NCBI GenBank assembly: GCA_003202005.1
Contig: QJJF01000003.1
Location: 186,001-250,000 of the forward strand
Source: Williamsia faeni
Lineage (GTDB): Bacteria; Actinomycetota; Actinomycetes; Mycobacteriales; Mycobacteriaceae
Length of the DNA: 64,000 nucleotides
Direction of reading: 5' to 3'
Shown: piece after piece, positions 57,366-64,000 of the stretch
Layout: each line of letters begins with the position of its first letter
How positions within the stretch are numbered: position 1 is the stretch's first letter
Translations under genes and position numbers: made by a program
Notes under the pieces: generated by a model
What the model saw: only the letters and a program-made list of their open reading frames with translations
Told to the model about the DNA's origin: nothing
Databases searched by the model: none

Positions 57366-60194
57366 ATGCCAGACATATCGGTGCGCGTCCTGGGCGCACT
57401 CACCGTCATTCGCGACGGTGAACCGGTTGCACTCGGCGGTCCGCTTCCCCGGGCACTACTCGCACGATTGGTGATGGCCCGCGGTCACATGGTGCCCGAT
57501 GCGACGTTGATCGACGACCTCTGGAGCGACAGTCCCCCGCGGTCGGCTCAATTGACCCTCCAGGGTTACGTGGCCTCTTTGCGCAAGGCGCTCGAACCGG
57601 AGCGGGGACGATCAGCGCCTGCAGTTCTGGTCAGACAAGGCACCGGGTACGCGCTCGCCATCGACCCGCAACAGGTGGATGCCGGCAGATTCGAGACACT
57701 CGCCGAGGCCGGCCGGGATCAGCTTGCCGCCGGACACGTCGATGCGGCCCGGACCACGCTCGCCGAGGCTCTCGAATTATGGTGGGGCCCAGCCTATGCC
57801 GATGCCGCCAAGTGGGACTTCGCCGCCAACGAAACCGTCCGCCTCGAACGCCTCCGCGACGATGCCCTGGAAGATCATCTTGCGGCGAGGTCGGAATGCG
57901 GCGAGCACGCCGCGGTCATCGCCCAACTCGAAGCCATCGTGGCTGCCGACCCGCTCCGGGAACGTGCATGGGAACTGCTGGCGCTGGCGCAGTACCGCGC
58001 GGGCAAGCAGGGCGACGCGCTCGCGTCACTGCGGACTGCCCGCGAACGAGTCGCCGACGAACTCGGCGCCGACCCCCGCCAGAGCCTGCTCGACCTGCAG
58101 AGCGCCATCTTGAACCAGGATTCGTTCCTGATGTCCGGAGCGCCCGCCACACGCGCTCCAGCCGAAACCCGACCGGCGGACAACCCCGAGCGACCTACCG
58201 GGAACATCCCGCTGGCACTGACCTCGCTGGTCGGTCGCGTCGAGCAGATCAACGACATCACCGATCTCGTCGCCGAACACCGGTTGGTGACGCTCATCGG
58301 CCCCGGCGGGATGGGCAAGACCCGCGCCGCACTCGAAGTCGCCCGGGAACGCAAAGACGCCGACGGCCCCTGGCTCGCCGAACTTGCCGGCGCGCAGAAC
58401 GCCGACGCCGTACTCGACACGGTGGTGTCCGCGCTCGGTCTGACACTCAACGGCGGAATTCCGGTCCTCACGTCGATTCTGCACGACCGCGATTTTCTTC
58501 TTGTACTCGACAATTGCGAACACCTCCTCGATGAGGTCTCGGCACTGGCAACCGCAATCCTGCGCACCTGCCCCCGGGTGCGGATCTTGGCGACGAGCCG
58601 CGAAGCGTTGGGCGTCGACGGAGAAGTGGTCTTCGACATGCCGCCCCTGGCCGACTCGGCCGAACTGTTCCTCGAACGGGCCGGTTCCGCCGCAACGGAT
58701 GCCACCCGCGATGAAGTCGAAAACCTCTGCAGCGCACTCGATCACATCCCACTGGCGATCGAGCTCGCGGCCGGACAGTCCGCCACGCTCTCGGTCCGGC
58801 AGATCATCGACATGCTCGACGACCGGTTCGCGATCCTCCGCGGCGGACCCCGGACCAACAAACGGCATGCCACCATGCAGGCGGCCATCGACGGCTCGTA
58901 CCAGTCGTTGACCGAGCGCGAGCAGCAGTTGTTCTGCGACCTCGCGGTGTTCAACGGCGGATTCGACCTGGATGCCGCCAAGGCGGTCACCGGCCACCGC
59001 GGGCTCCTGTCGGACCTGAGCGCTCTCATCGACAAGTCGATGCTCAAGGCCATGGGGGGTGATCCCCGCCGGTATCTGATGCTCGAAACTCTTCGCAGTT
59101 ACGCACGGGTTCAACAAGATCCGGACCGGGCCGCCTCACTGCGGCGGGCTCACATCACATGGGTGCTCGCCACGGCCACCGACGCATATCTGGGACTTCG
59201 TGGACCCCGGTGTCTGCAATGGACCCGCCGGCTCGACGCCGAGATGGCCGACGTGCGTGCCGCCCTCGACCTCGTCGATCCCCACTCGCAGACCTATCTC
59301 GAGATCGTCGGCAACGTCTACTGGTTCTGGTTTCGGCGTGGATTCGCCGACGAGGGCATGCGAATGCTCGAGCCCGCCGTCGACGCCCCGGCCGACGTCC
59401 CCATCGCCACCCGGACTCGGGCCCTCGCCGGTCGCGCGATCATGAGCTACCTGGGCGCAGATCTCCCGTCGCTGTTCGCGGCACTGACCCGCCTCGGTGA
59501 GGTGTACTCCGAGTTCGACCTCACCTCGGAGGACCGGGTGGAACAGGTCGCGCGCGGTGACGCGGCGGTGACGCTGGCATTTTTCGAAGCCGGGTCAGGC
59601 CTCATCGATCCCGCCCGGGTCCACGCCAACGTGGCACTCACACTCGGCCGCCGGTATGACTCACCCTGGACTGTCGCCGAAGCGTTGATGTCTTTGGGCA
59701 CGGCCGACTTCCGGGCGGGAGATCACAGTTCGGCGGGCACGCATCTCGAGGCCGCAGTCGTCGCCGGACGCGACTGCGGATACGACTGGCTCGCCGCCTC
59801 CGCACTCTGGATTCACGCCAAAAGTGATATCGCACAAGAGAAATGGGATGGACCCGCCGAACGCAAGCTCGCCCAGATGGTCGGGTACTGCGAACGTGCC
59901 TACGACCTGACATCATGGATGGTTGCACTGTTCACGCTGGCATATGCGTTGTTTCGGCGAGGCCTCCATGAACACGCCGGCCGCCTCATCGGGGTTGTCG
60001 ACAACATGACCGACCTCACCGGATATTCCCCGGAAAAGATGGATGTTGTCGAACTCGCCGCTTTCGGTTCGACCATGCGATCGCAGATCAATCCCGAAAT
60101 CCTCGCCCGAGAATCATTGACCGGCAGTACGTTGACCCGCGACGAGGTCCGGGACCTGGTTCACGAGTGGGCTGGATCGACCGTCATCTCTTGA
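57366..60194 (+). CDS. AfsR/SARP-type regulator with BTAD and NTPase domains
   Basis: A 942-residue protein. Residues 1-95 form an OmpR-type winged helix (VRVLGALTVIRDGEPVALGG), about 100-245 a bacterial transcriptional activation (BTAD) domain, and from 290 an NB-ARC/STAND NTPase with Walker A GPGGMGKT (312-319) and Walker B FLLVLDNCEHLLD. The rest is helical TPR-like. Such proteins switch on secondary metabolism or stress genes, but no biosynthetic cluster is adjacent. TATTCT at 57354-57359 six bases before the ATG suggests a leaderless message. Confidence 0.9.
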   Translation: MPDISVRVLGALTVIRDGEPVALGGPLPRALLARLVMARGHMVPDATLIDDLWSDSPPRSAQLTLQGYVASLRKALEPERGRSAPAVLVRQGTGYALAIDPQQVDAGRFETLAEAGRDQLAAGHVDAARTTLAEALELWWGPAYADAAKWDFAANETVRLERLRDDALEDHLAARSECGEHAAVIAQLEAIVAADPLRERAWELLALAQYRAGKQGDALASLRTARERVADELGADPRQSLLDLQSAILNQDSFLMSGAPATRAPAETRPADNPERPTGNIPLALTSLVGRVEQINDITDLVAEHRLVTLIGPGGMGKTRAALEVARERKDADGPWLAELAGAQNADAVLDTVVSALGLTLNGGIPVLTSILHDRDFLLVLDNCEHLLDEVSALATAILRTCPRVRILATSREALGVDGEVVFDMPPLADSAELFLERAGSAATDATRDEVENLCSALDHIPLAIELAAGQSATLSVRQIIDMLDDRFAILRGGPRTNKRHATMQAAIDGSYQSLTEREQQLFCDLAVFNGGFDLDAAKAVTGHRGLLSDLSALIDKSMLKAMGGDPRRYLMLETLRSYARVQQDPDRAASLRRAHITWVLATATDAYLGLRGPRCLQWTRRLDAEMADVRAALDLVDPHSQTYLEIVGNVYWFWFRRGFADEGMRMLEPAVDAPADVPIATRTRALAGRAIMSYLGADLPSLFAALTRLGEVYSEFDLTSEDRVEQVARGDAAVTLAFFEAGSGLIDPARVHANVALTLGRRYDSPWTVAEALMSLGTADFRAGDHSSAGTHLEAAVVAGRDCGYDWLAASALWIHAKSDIAQEKWDGPAERKLAQMVGYCERAYDLTSWMVALFTLAYALFRRGLHEHAGRLIGVVDNMTDLTGYSPEKMDVVELAAFGSTMRSQINPEILARESLTGSTLTRDEVRDLVHEWAGSTVIS

Positions 60195-60273
60195 CTGTTT
60201 TCAATGCGATTCGGTTCACCACAATTCGGACAGGCGCCGGGTTTCGTAGCTGATACCGGACTATTGCTATCTT

Positions 60274-60309
60274 TTGCCTTCTTCACAGGTCAGGTTGATA
60301 TGATCGACC
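60274..60309 (+). promoter_or_regulatory. lsr2 promoter with overlapping dyad
   Basis: TTGCCT (60274-60279) and TATGAT (60299-60304) resemble -35 and -10 boxes with 19-base spacing. GGTTGAT-ATG-ATCGACC at 60293-60309 is a dyad with one mismatch lying across the -10 box, an ideal place for a repressor. No terminator was seen between the large regulator gene and this site. Confidence 0.45.
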
Positions 60310-60364
60310 TACATAAGAGTTGAGTTCGTGATCGTCGGTCGCACAATGAGTGGAGAGTCCAGAA

Positions 60365-60694
60365 GTGGCGAAGAAGCAAGTAGTGGAGTTCATTGACGAC
60401 CTCGACGGGAAGGTTCTCGAAGAATTCGAGACCGTTCGATGGGGACTCGACGGCAAGCAATACGAGTTCGACACGTCCCCCAAACACGCTGAGCAATTCC
60501 GCCGCGTACTCGCCAAGTACCTGACCGCATCACGACGCGTCAACGCATCCCGCCAGGGTGGACGCGCAGCGGAGAAGGTCGAAAAAGCCCCGACGCAAGC
60601 GATTCGGGAATGGGCCAAGGACGAGGGATACGAGATCAGCGACCGGGGCCGCATCCCTGCCGCAATCATCGAAGCCTACGACGAAGCACACTAG
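60365..60694 (+). CDS. lsr2: Lsr2-family nucleoid protein
   Basis: A 109-residue homologue of Lsr2, which binds AT-rich DNA through an RGR minor-groove clamp and bridges it via N-terminal oligomers. RGR is at 94-96 in SDRGRIPAA, preceded by AIREWAKDEGYEI. The N-terminal domain VEFIDDLDGKVLEEFETVRWGLDG is family-like but divergent. The linker (NASRQGGRAAEKVEKAPTQ) lacks the Gly/Arg-rich tract of M. tuberculosis Lsr2, so this may be a paralogue. GTG 60365. Confidence 0.88.
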   Translation: MAKKQVVEFIDDLDGKVLEEFETVRWGLDGKQYEFDTSPKHAEQFRRVLAKYLTASRRVNASRQGGRAAEKVEKAPTQAIREWAKDEGYEISDRGRIPAAIIEAYDEAH

Positions 60695-60761
60695 AAAGCG
60701 CTGCTCCAGATCTGCCTAATCGCGTGAAATCCGATTCGGATGAACCGCTATCCAAGCCAGA

Positions 60762-60803
60762 AGATGCCTGCCCCAGCCCAGCCAAGGGTTGGGGCAGGCA
60801 TCT
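60762..60803 (+). terminator. lsr2 terminator
   Basis: An 18-bp inverted repeat (60762-60779 and 60786-60803) with one mismatch and a six-base loop, followed by TTCTG, starts 67 bases after the lsr2 stop. Confidence 0.8.
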
Positions 60804-61099
60804 TTCTGAGCACATTTACCGCCATGCATCGGCCATGTCACACGTCACAATTTCCGGCCATTCCCATGAGCTGCCCACCTGAATCGCCCACACATTCACA
60901 GAGCTTGATACCTATACTGAAATCACTACCGTAATCGACTGCAGCACAATCGAAATTGACGTTCTCCGAACAGCAGATGTGTCAAATATTCTGGTGCCCA
61001 GTGGTTTTCACCAAATTTTTGAGAGATTATCTCGACGCGCGGACTGACACGCATCCTCGAATGCCCGCCACCAGAGGCCGCCAAATGCTCCACTAACAC
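60804..61099. other. AT-rich stretch without recognised gene
   Basis: About 300 bases clearly poorer in GC than the rest. I see no credible coding frame, RNA or repeat, only a short near-palindrome GAGATTATCTC near 61025. Possibly a decayed import or an Lsr2-bound region. Confidence 0.5.
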
Positions 61100-61129
61100 A
61101 AGACGCTCCGCGTACTTGCGGAGCGTCTT
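61100..61129 (-). terminator. Terminator of tRNA-Met gene
   Basis: A perfect 12-bp hairpin (61100-61111 and 61118-61129, loop of six) lies 37 bases beyond the 3' end of the tRNA on the minus strand. Confidence 0.75.
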
Positions 61130-61165
61130 CGTGTAGGTGGAGCGTTTGCGTCGGCCAGGCCGACG

Positions 61166-61242
61166 TGGTGGGGCGGGCGGGGCTCGAACCCGCGACCTAT
61201 GGATTATGAGTCCACGGCTCTAACCAACTGAGCTACCGCCCC
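61166..61242 (-). tRNA. tRNA-Met (anticodon CAU)
   Basis: Minus-strand cloverleaf: acceptor GGGGCGG with CCGCCCC, D arm GCTCAGTTGGTTAGAGC, anticodon loop CTCATAA giving CAU, T arm CGCGGGTTCGAGCCCCG, CCA encoded at 61166-61168. The paired first base argues against the initiator. A tRNA-Ile whose C34 becomes lysidine also has CAU and cannot be fully excluded. Confidence 0.92.
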
Positions 61243-61390
61243 AGATGTGGCGAAACAATCGCCACAAACCTCGATGATGCTACCGAGTGACCGTCCCCGG
61301 TGCGCAACCGCCCCATCGCGCGGGCATTGGCCGCGGACCCGCACGGGTAAGGCCCGGACATCTTGAGTGAGCCCTGGACGAGGACAGCGG

Positions 61391-61534
61391 TTATCGGCGT
61401 CGCCGCGGAAAGAGCTTTGCCAGACTCAGCGCAGCATAGACAAGGGTGTTGACGGCCACGAAGGCGGCGAGGACCTGGAACCAGCCCGAACCGAGTACGT
61501 CTGTCGGAAGCAGAATTCCGGCCAGGTCCGTCAT
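61391..61534 (-). CDS. 47-residue membrane protein coupled to glycosyltransferase
   Basis: Starts at ATG 61534, overlapping the glycosyltransferase stop by ATGA. One membrane segment (WFQVLAAFVAVNTLVYAALS) and a basic tail LFPRRRR. No family recognised. The coupling suggests a subunit or stabiliser of the glycosyltransferase. Confidence 0.72.
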   Translation of the reverse strand: MTDLAGILLPTDVLGSGWFQVLAAFVAVNTLVYAALSLAKLFPRRRR

Positions 61535-63039
61535 TGGGCCACCGCCTCTCGGGGAACGTAGTTCCAGCCGGCCTCGCGTCCGGCTGCGATGGCGAAGAGG
61601 GACGTGACATAGACCGCCTGCAGCACAAGGTCGTACGCGATTTCCACCACCAGTGGGACCGCGACGAGCCTGCCCCGCCAGCCGGCCGACCATACCGTGA
61701 CCACACGTTCGACCAAGAAAATCGAGCCCACGGAAATCCAGAACACAGGCAGTTCGATGCTGCTCGCCGAGAGCAGCGTGATCAGCATGAGGAGCAGGTA
61801 CGCGTTGAGCGCGATGGTGCCGTATCCGATGCCCAACTGCTGCAACCAGTACCGGAGCGTCGCGCGGGTCAGTCCGTAGGCACCGATGTTTTCCAACGCG
61901 CCACGTTGCCACCGCATCCGTTGACGCCACAACGATCGCCATGTCGGCATCAGCTCGGTCGTGACGCGGCACTGCATCGGCGACACCATCTTCGCCCCCA
62001 GCGACTTCAACGCCAGGGTCAGCTCGTTGTCCTCCGTCATCGCCGACGTGTCGTACACCTTGCCGGTATCGCCCGGAATGAGCGACCCACGGGAGTCGGC
62101 GACGGCCTTGAGTGCATACGCGCGGAACAGGGACGCGGTGCCCGTCAGGACGAACACCTTGCCGTGCCGACGGCCGATGGCGCGCCCGTAACGAGCGTAT
62201 TCGTTGCGCTGCAGCTGCCCGACCAACCCGCTACCGGATTCGCCGTAGAAGACCCCTCCGACCGCGATGAGGTCGGTGTCGGCCTCCAGCCGAGCCATTG
62301 CCGTGTCGAGAAACTCGGGCACGATGACCGAGTCGGCGTCCATCACCATCACGATGTCGCGGACATCGATGTCGGAGAACATCTCCGACAGTGCCTGATT
62401 GAGTCCGCCTGCCTTCTTGTCCGTGTTGGCAACCGTGGTGAAGACTTCGGCCCCATGATGCCTGGCGATGTCGGCGGTGTTGTCGTTGCAGTTGTCGGCA
62501 ACGACCACCACTCGGTCCGGTGGGCGGGTCTGCGTCCACAACGACTCCAACGTCGCTCCGATGGTGAGCCGCTCGTTGTGGGCAGGCACCAGCACGGTCA
62601 GATGCAGTGCGGCCACGGACGCAACGGAGGGTTCGGGAAGTTGGCTGGGCGGTAGGTCCGGCTCGGCCGTCACAAGGCGCATCGCCGACGGACCAAGCGG
62701 AGTCAACATGATGCGGCGCATCCGGCGCATCTCAGCGGGGAGCGGCGCGGGAATCCGCCGGTCGCGGGCCAGGACCCGGATCGTGGCGGCCGCATGCAGT
62801 GCTGTCAGACCGAAGAAGCAACCGGTCACCACCGCGCCGGCCCCGAAGATTACCGAAGCCGGAGGCACGCTGGCAGCCACACCGACCGGTACGTACCCGA
62901 CATCGTCGTGTGTCGGCTGGGCTTGCCAGGCGAACCACGCACCGACCGCCATCAGTGCCAGTGCCAACCCGAAAAGCACGAGGGTGAGCAGCCACAACCG
63001 GGCCAACCGCACGCCTTGGGGAATTCTGCTGTCTGCCAC
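61531..63039 (-). CDS. Membrane glycosyltransferase, family 2 processive type
   Basis: A 502-residue protein. Two N-terminal membrane segments (about 13-36 and 62-88) precede a GT2 catalytic domain: VPAHNE (151-156), DADS (234-237), TEDNEL (335-340) and QRMRW (373-377), the D,D,D,Q/RxxRW pattern of cellulose/hyaluronan-type synthases. Several more membrane segments follow. It would polymerise a sugar and push it across the membrane; the sugar is unknown. No PilZ domain. GTG 63039. Confidence 0.9.
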   Translation of the reverse strand: MADSRIPQGVRLARLWLLTLVLFGLALALMAVGAWFAWQAQPTHDDVGYVPVGVAASVPPASVIFGAGAVVTGCFFGLTALHAAATIRVLARDRRIPAPLPAEMRRMRRIMLTPLGPSAMRLVTAEPDLPPSQLPEPSVASVAALHLTVLVPAHNERLTIGATLESLWTQTRPPDRVVVVADNCNDNTADIARHHGAEVFTTVANTDKKAGGLNQALSEMFSDIDVRDIVMVMDADSVIVPEFLDTAMARLEADTDLIAVGGVFYGESGSGLVGQLQRNEYARYGRAIGRRHGKVFVLTGTASLFRAYALKAVADSRGSLIPGDTGKVYDTSAMTEDNELTLALKSLGAKMVSPMQCRVTTELMPTWRSLWRQRMRWQRGALENIGAYGLTRATLRYWLQQLGIGYGTIALNAYLLLMLITLLSASSIELPVFWISVGSIFLVERVVTVWSAGWRGRLVAVPLVVEIAYDLVLQAVYVTSLFAIAAGREAGWNYVPREAVAQ

Positions 63040-63128
63040 AGTCGGTTCCTAGAGTTCGCTGGGCCGCGATCCAGCACAACCTAACACCGAATCGATCTGC
63101 GAACCCCGGTTATCCGGGGCCAACGAGA

Positions 63129-63163
63129 ATCGGCACCTTCCGCCTGAGGCGGAAAGTGCCGAT
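63129..63163 (-). terminator. Terminator of tRNA-Asn gene
   Basis: A 16-bp inverted repeat (63129-63144 and 63148-63163) with one mismatch and a three-base loop begins 17 bases after the tRNA 3' end on the minus strand. Confidence 0.8.
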
Positions 63164-63179
63164 GACCTGTTGTTTCCTG

Positions 63180-63252
63180 CTCCCCCAACTGGACTTGAAC
63201 CAGTAACCCTTCGATTAACAGTCGAATGCTCTGCCAATTGAGCTATGGGGGA
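63180..63252 (-). tRNA. tRNA-Asn (anticodon GUU)
   Basis: Minus-strand cloverleaf: acceptor TCCCCCA with TGGGGGA, D arm GCTCAATTGGCAGAGC, anticodon stem-loop TTCGA-CTGTTAA-TCGAA giving GTT, T arm CTGGTTCAAGTCCAG. CCA is not encoded. Its neighbourhood with dnaG recalls mycobacteria. Confidence 0.96.
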
Positions 63253-63440
63253 ATATCTTGGCCCTGGGGCCGAAAAAGACTTTAGCGCATTGGGGTGGCC
63301 TGATGCCAAATCGTGCTGGTGACGGGCCTTTCGACGGCCAGATCCCCCACTTCGGACTCGATCAGGCAGGATGGGGAGACCACCATGCGGACGCGCCGGA
63401 CGCGCTCGCTTCGCACAGCACCACGGAGGCCTGGCTACTA

Positions 63441-63686
63441 ATGGTTCGATTTCTCGCTGCACTCGGCATCGGCTACGTCCTCGGGGCCAAGGCCGGTCGG
63501 AAGCGCTACGAGCAGATCAACCGCGCGTACCGCTCCATCGCCGAGTCGCCGGCCACCAAGAAGGCCGTGGACGTCGGCAGGCAGAAGCTCTCCGAGAAGC
63601 TCAGCACGCAGCCGAAGCTGACGGAATTGCGTGCCATCGACGACGACACGACCGTGCTCGGGCCCGACGAGAACCGGAACAACTGA
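63441..63686 (+). CDS. Small YtxH-like membrane-associated protein
   Basis: An 81-residue protein: short hydrophobic N-terminus with glycine zipper (FLAALGIGYVLGAKAGRKRYEQI), then a basic amphipathic helix and an acidic tail. This resembles YtxH-type envelope proteins and the small protein next to dnaG in mycobacteria (Rv2342). GGAGG lies 12 bases before ATG 63441. Function unknown. Confidence 0.7.
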   Translation: MVRFLAALGIGYVLGAKAGRKRYEQINRAYRSIAESPATKKAVDVGRQKLSEKLSTQPKLTELRAIDDDTTVLGPDENRNN

Positions 63687-63721
63687 GAACGAACACTGAG
63701 GGTGCCAACTCCCCCACCGAA

Positions 63722-64000
63722 CTAGGCGGTGTTCTCGTCCGGTCCCACGGCCAGCTCCAGCAGACTCCGGCGATAGGCCTCGAGAGCCACCAGATCGCCG
63801 AACAAGGCGTTGTAGGCGTCCGGGTCATCCCCGGGTGACATCCGACGCAGTTTCGACTTCAGATCGGCGATCTGAGAGCCGACCCAGACTTCCTGGAGTC
63901 TGGCGAGCACGCTGCCGATGTACTTCGGGATCATGTTCTCCGACACCGACATCGACTCGACCGCGAGTTCTGTGACCAACGACTCGAGAACCGTGCCGTC
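63722..64000 (-). CDS. dnaG: DNA primase C-terminus, gene continues beyond window
   Basis: The last 92 codons of a frame open to the window edge. Sequence SVLARLQEVWVGSQIADLKS and YNALFGDLVALEAYRRSL match the C-terminal helicase-binding helices of mycobacterial DnaG. Catalytic toprim and zinc domains lie outside. The tRNA-Asn and small protein next to it support the assignment. Confidence 0.82.
   Translation of the reverse strand, partial: DGTVLESLVTELAVESMSVSENMIPKYIGSVLARLQEVWVGSQIADLKSKLRRMSPGDDPDAYNALFGDLVALEAYRRSLLELAVGPDENTA

Noticed and set aside
57366-60194. Regulator of a local antibiotic gene cluster
   Set aside because: No polyketide, peptide or terpene synthesis genes are in the neighbourhood.

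Overview
The window is a contiguous piece of a high-GC actinobacterial chromosome. It is mycolic-acid-producing Mycobacteriales and most like Gordonia or a close relative. The reasons are Mycobacterium-like gene order in several blocks, a FAS-II operon with its MabR-type regulator, Lsr2, PtpA/PtkA-like proteins, frequent GTG starts, GTGA/ATGA overlaps and many apparently leaderless starts. The genus is an inference; no rRNA gene is present.

Layout. 1-1.3 kb: the 5' part of an IS1182-type transposase gene, then a dense set of short repeats. 1.3-5.8 kb: a translationally coupled polyhydroxyalkanoate cluster on the minus strand (PhaC synthase, acetoacetyl-CoA synthetase, PhaZ-like depolymerase). 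6.2-14.2 kb: proline iminopeptidase, a CYTH-CHAD protein, RNase P RNA (rnpB) directly followed by an RNB-type ribonuclease gene, an ArsB-like permease, a LysR regulator and type II NADH dehydrogenase. 14.3-22.6 kb: a block in the order of M. tuberculosis Rv2228c-Rv2236c (RNase H/phosphatase, zinc ribbon, Nif3-like, CobC-like aminotransferase, HAD/PtkA-like, PtpA, SURF1, CobD), with a zinc metallopeptidase inserted.

22.8-37.1 kb is the accessory-looking part. It holds a flavodoxin-less sulfite-reductase-type flavoprotein, a spermidine-synthase-like protein, a 2-oxoglutarate dioxygenase, a CPBP protease, DUF4262 and TerD-VWA proteins, a drug-type ABC exporter with a WYL regulator, a K+ channel, an OsmC protein, and DctA with its own two-component system. 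37.1-47.6 kb follows Rv2238c-Rv2247: tRNA-Val, AhpE, DUF3052, a lipoprotein, AceE, MabR, FabD, AcpM, KasA and AccD6, with no KasB. 47.6-57.3 kb: DUF3145, a serine hydrolase, and a lipid-catabolism neighbourhood (NDMA-type alcohol dehydrogenase, acyl-CoA synthetase, enoyl-CoA hydratase, double-TetR regulator, Mce-associated protein, acyl-CoA dehydrogenase, GntR regulator). 57.4-64 kb: a large AfsR-like regulator, a divergent Lsr2, tRNA-Met, a membrane glycosyltransferase with a small coupled partner, tRNA-Asn, a small membrane protein and the 3' end of dnaG.

Themes. Acetyl-CoA metabolism recurs: pyruvate dehydrogenase makes it, FAS-II consumes it for mycolate precursors, beta-oxidation-type enzymes regenerate it, and the PHA cluster stores and recovers it. 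Three sites of the CRP/GlxR type (GTGA-N6-TCAC or one mismatch) lie in front of dctA/its kinase, fabD and the alcohol dehydrogenase, suggesting common carbon-status control. I saw no CRISPR array, prophage, recognisable defence island or obvious new multi-gene system. The best unexplained pieces are the rnpB-RNB arrangement, the DUF4262/TerD-VWA pair, the double-TetR regulator and the palindromic operators.
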